This document shows positions 6,487-7,925 of a stretch of DNA of 7,925 bases, piece by piece. A program made the translations under genes and the position numbers. The notes below the pieces were generated by a model, which had not been told where the DNA came from, made no database searches, and saw only the letters and a program-made list of their open reading frames with translations. The stretch is taken from the NCBI GenBank assembly GCA_964514415.1, contig CAZEQL010000048.1, forward strand, positions 1 to 7,925, read 5' to 3'. Position 1 is the first letter of the stretch. Every line of letters starts with the position of its first letter. This DNA is from CAZEQL01 sp964514415 (GTDB lineage: Bacteria; Chloroflexota; Dehalococcoidia; GIF9; AB-539-J10).

Positions 6487-6560
6487 TAATCAGGAAAGCG
6501 GGATTCGAAACTACCTTGACAAATCCCGAATCCGCTATCTCACCCCTATATTACTCCCCC
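6487..6560 (-). pseudogene. decayed tRNA-Gln relic
   Basis: Placed against intact tRNA-Gln (4980-5053) with a fixed 1507-nt shift and no gaps, about 50 of 74 bases agree, including GGATTCGAA of the T loop and ATCCGCT of the anticodon region; most of the differences are transitions. The tRNA fold is gone: two T-stem pairs are broken, the outer acceptor pair is G-G with several others reduced to G-U, the anticodon stem is mostly G-U, and the 3' CCA is replaced by ATT. The former anticodon CTG now reads CGG. Its first 15 nt (6560-6546) overlap the last four codons and stop of CoA-transferase copy 3. It sits 23 nt before copy 2, as intact tRNA-Gln sits 21 nt before copy 1. Confidence 0.8.
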
Positions 6561-7739
6561 ATCCACTAACTTTCCTATTTCTTCTTCACTATATCCTAAC
6601 ATGTCAGAGTAAACTTCATAATTATGCTCACCTAAGATGGGGGCGGGAAACTTTACATCCCCTGGCGTCCTGGAAAACTTAAATACAGAACCAGTCACCT
6701 TCGTTTTGCCTGAAATGAGCTGCTCCACCTCGGTTATCATTCCGCGACTTAAAAGCTGAGGATCATTAGCTACTTCAGCAAAGCTGGGAATTGGAGAACA
6801 GGGTAAGTGAGCTTCCTTAAACAGATTCACTATCTCTGCTATAGTTTTTGTTTTCGTCCATTCCTCCACTAAGGCATCAACTTCTTCTCTATAGTTAGTC
6901 CGTTCTATTTGAGTGGCGTATTTCTCGACCCCGCTTAAATCTTCTCTTTCCATAACTCTCAACAAACCATGCCACTGACCAATTGTGACAATTGCGATGG
7001 CTATATATCCATTTTTGGAGGGGTAAACACCAAAAGGCACAGCTTCAAGATAACCATTGCCGAACCTTGCTGGGCTCTCACCAGTCAAGAAATAAAAGCC
7101 AGCATTCCCCGGAGCAGTAATTGCCCAAACACTATCCTGCATAGAGATGTCAATAAACTGCCCTTCCCCTGTCTCTGTTCTATATTGTAAAGCAGCCAGA
7201 ATACCAATCGTGGTGTACAAACCACCGGTAAAATCTGCCAGTGCTGTCCCGGCATGAATTGGAGGACCATCGGGAAAGCCAGTAACACTCATAAATCCAC
7301 CCGAAGCCTGGGCAATTAAATCAAACGCCGGGAAATCCCGACGAGGACCTGTATGGCCAAATCCAGACAGTGAAGCATATATTAACCCGGGATTAACTTC
7401 ACTCAGTTCTTCATAACTAAGGCCGGCTCTCTCCATCACCCTTGGAGTGAAATTTTCCACCAGAACATCCACCTTTTTGACCAATTCCTTGACGATTTCA
7501 CGACCTTTCACAGAGTTCATATCCAGGGTAACACTTTTTTTGCCACGATTTAACATAATAAAAGGATAACTTTCTCCCGCTTCCGTGAGGGTTGGAATCG
7601 TCCTCACAGCGTCTCCCCCTCCAGGTATTTCGACTTTGATAACCTCAGCACCCAAATCCTTCAACAACATGGTGCAAAAAGGTCCGGCATACATTCGAGT
7701 CAGATCCAGTACTTTGATTTTCTCTAACGCTTTAGGCAC
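6546..7739 (-). CDS. class III CoA-transferase (CaiB/BaiF family), copy 3
   Basis: This is a full-length 397-aa paralogue, first in the leftward series. KVLDLTRMYAGPFCTMLLKDLGAE opens the Rossmann-like domain. NRGKKSVTLDMNSVKGR is at 64-80, SLSGFGHTGPRRDFPAFD at 123-140, catalytic Asp169 in LADFTGGLY, and GEGQFIDISMQDSVW at 191-205. It shares EAVPFGVYP (232-240) with copy 2 rather than the glycine-rich loop of copy 1. The start is GTG at 7739 after a GGGGGG tract (7750-7745), a weaker Shine-Dalgarno than the AGGAGG of its sisters at the same spacing. The C-terminus ends VDGGVI instead of (K/E)EGII, and its last four codons and stop lie inside the tRNA-Gln relic. A good promoter sits at 7772-7801. 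The substrate is unknown; with copies 1 and 2 it may form homo- or heterodimers. Confidence 0.94.
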   Translation of the reverse strand: MPKALEKIKVLDLTRMYAGPFCTMLLKDLGAEVIKVEIPGGGDAVRTIPTLTEAGESYPFIMLNRGKKSVTLDMNSVKGREIVKELVKKVDVLVENFTPRVMERAGLSYEELSEVNPGLIYASLSGFGHTGPRRDFPAFDLIAQASGGFMSVTGFPDGPPIHAGTALADFTGGLYTTIGILAALQYRTETGEGQFIDISMQDSVWAITAPGNAGFYFLTGESPARFGNGYLEAVPFGVYPSKNGYIAIAIVTIGQWHGLLRVMEREDLSGVEKYATQIERTNYREEVDALVEEWTKTKTIAEIVNLFKEAHLPCSPIPSFAEVANDPQLLSRGMITEVEQLISGKTKVTGSVFKFSRTPGDVKFPAPILGEHNYEVYSDMLGYSEEEIGKLVDGGVI

Positions 7740-7771
7740 ATTAACCCCCCTATATAAATTTTCAATGAAGA

Positions 7772-7801
7772 ATTATAAACGAATTGCAGCCACAAAAACA
7801 A
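7772..7801 (-). promoter_or_regulatory. candidate promoter for CoA-transferase copy 3 (and copy 2)
   Basis: Read leftward, a perfect -10 TATAAT (7777-7772) follows TTGTTT (7801-7796) by 18 nt. The predicted start near 7765 would give a leader of about 26 nt before GTG 7739. Confidence 0.55.
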
Positions 7802-7861
7802 GAGGCGCTCTAGTTCAGATAGATGGTGGACATGTCAGGCAATTCTCCGTGGCGAGCATAA

Positions 7862-7880
7862 GGCGGGCATAAAACCCGCC
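7862..7880. repeat. GC-rich hairpin upstream of CoA-transferase copy 3
   Basis: GGCGGG (7862-7867) and CCCGCC (7875-7880) form a perfect 6-bp stem around CATAAAA. GTGGCG at 7849-7854 can compete by pairing with CGCCAC at 7877-7882. Neither side has a U-tract, so this is more like a REP-type palindrome or protein site than a terminator. The rest of 7802-7925 holds no gene I can support. Confidence 0.45.
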
Positions 7881-7925
7881 ACTACGGTTGCGCTGTGGCT
7901 TGTTTCCTTGTATCATTGCAAGCCC

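Larger units (their letters stand above)
5246..6560 (-). repeat. duplicated unit 2: tRNA-Gln relic + CoA-transferase copy 2 + 3' flank
   Basis: This is the partner of unit 1 (3741-5053), same order and orientation, with the tRNA part decayed. Homology covers the tRNA, the Shine-Dalgarno spacer, the gene and about 20 nt beyond the stop. Further left, similarity to unit 1 fades (TATGCTA at 3715 and 5226 is the last plausible match). Confidence 0.8.

Noticed and set aside
6487..6560. Functional tRNA-Pro with anticodon CGG
   Set aside because: The loop TTCGGGA would give CGG, but the acceptor end is G-G, the T stem has two mismatches, the anticodon stem is mostly G-U and there is no CCA. Descent from tRNA-Gln explains the sequence better.
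7740..7835. A third tRNA relic in front of copy 3
   Set aside because: Past the Shine-Dalgarno region the sequence does not align with tRNA-Gln, and the T-loop signature is absent.

Overview
This is a bacterial window with short intergenic gaps, Shine-Dalgarno leaders, GTG/ATG starts and tRNA genes that encode their own CCA. The paired Lrp/AsnC regulator and class I aminotransferase, the style of the TrpS protein and the multiplied class III (CaiB/BaiF) CoA-transferases suggest an anaerobic Chloroflexota (Dehalococcoidia-like) or similar sediment lineage. That placement is inferred from protein character, not from a search. No transposase, integrase, phage gene or CRISPR array was seen.

Left part (1-3547). 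A regulator cut by the window edge (Lrp/AsnC, RAM domain) is followed by a PLP aminotransferase starting 1 nt after its stop. This pair converges on leftward trpS (tryptophanyl-tRNA synthetase). Divergent from trpS is an unrecognised 225-residue, highly charged protein with a strong ribosome binding site. It is followed by two overlapping, mutually exclusive hairpins.

Right part (3613-7925). Everything here reads leftward. In order of transcription: a promoter near 7796-7772, CoA-transferase copy 3, a decayed tRNA-Gln, CoA-transferase copy 2, a terminator, a nested inverted repeat, a tRNA promoter, tRNA-Gln(CTG), CoA-transferase copy 1, tRNA-Glu(CTC), and a possible terminator. The three CoA-transferases are full length (397-398 aa) and keep the catalytic Asp. 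By hand count copies 1/2 and 2/3 are each about 68-69% identical. All three start with GTG about 5 nt after the Shine-Dalgarno sequence.

The main find is that copies 1 and 2 are two versions of one ancestral unit, [tRNA-Gln]-[CoA-transferase]. The tRNA in front of copy 1 is intact. The one in front of copy 2 is a recognisable but broken relic (about 50 of 74 bases match, no gaps). The relic's 5' end overlaps the last codons and stop of copy 3, and the promoter region expected upstream of it is missing. The 3' end of a CoA-transferase gene and the 5' end of tRNA-Gln resemble each other here (GGGGATAATCTAA versus GGGGAATAGTCTAG). This suggests that a deletion joined copy 3 to the tRNA and silenced it. 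Copy 1 also differs from copies 2 and 3 at a glycine-rich loop near the active site, so the copies may have different substrates.
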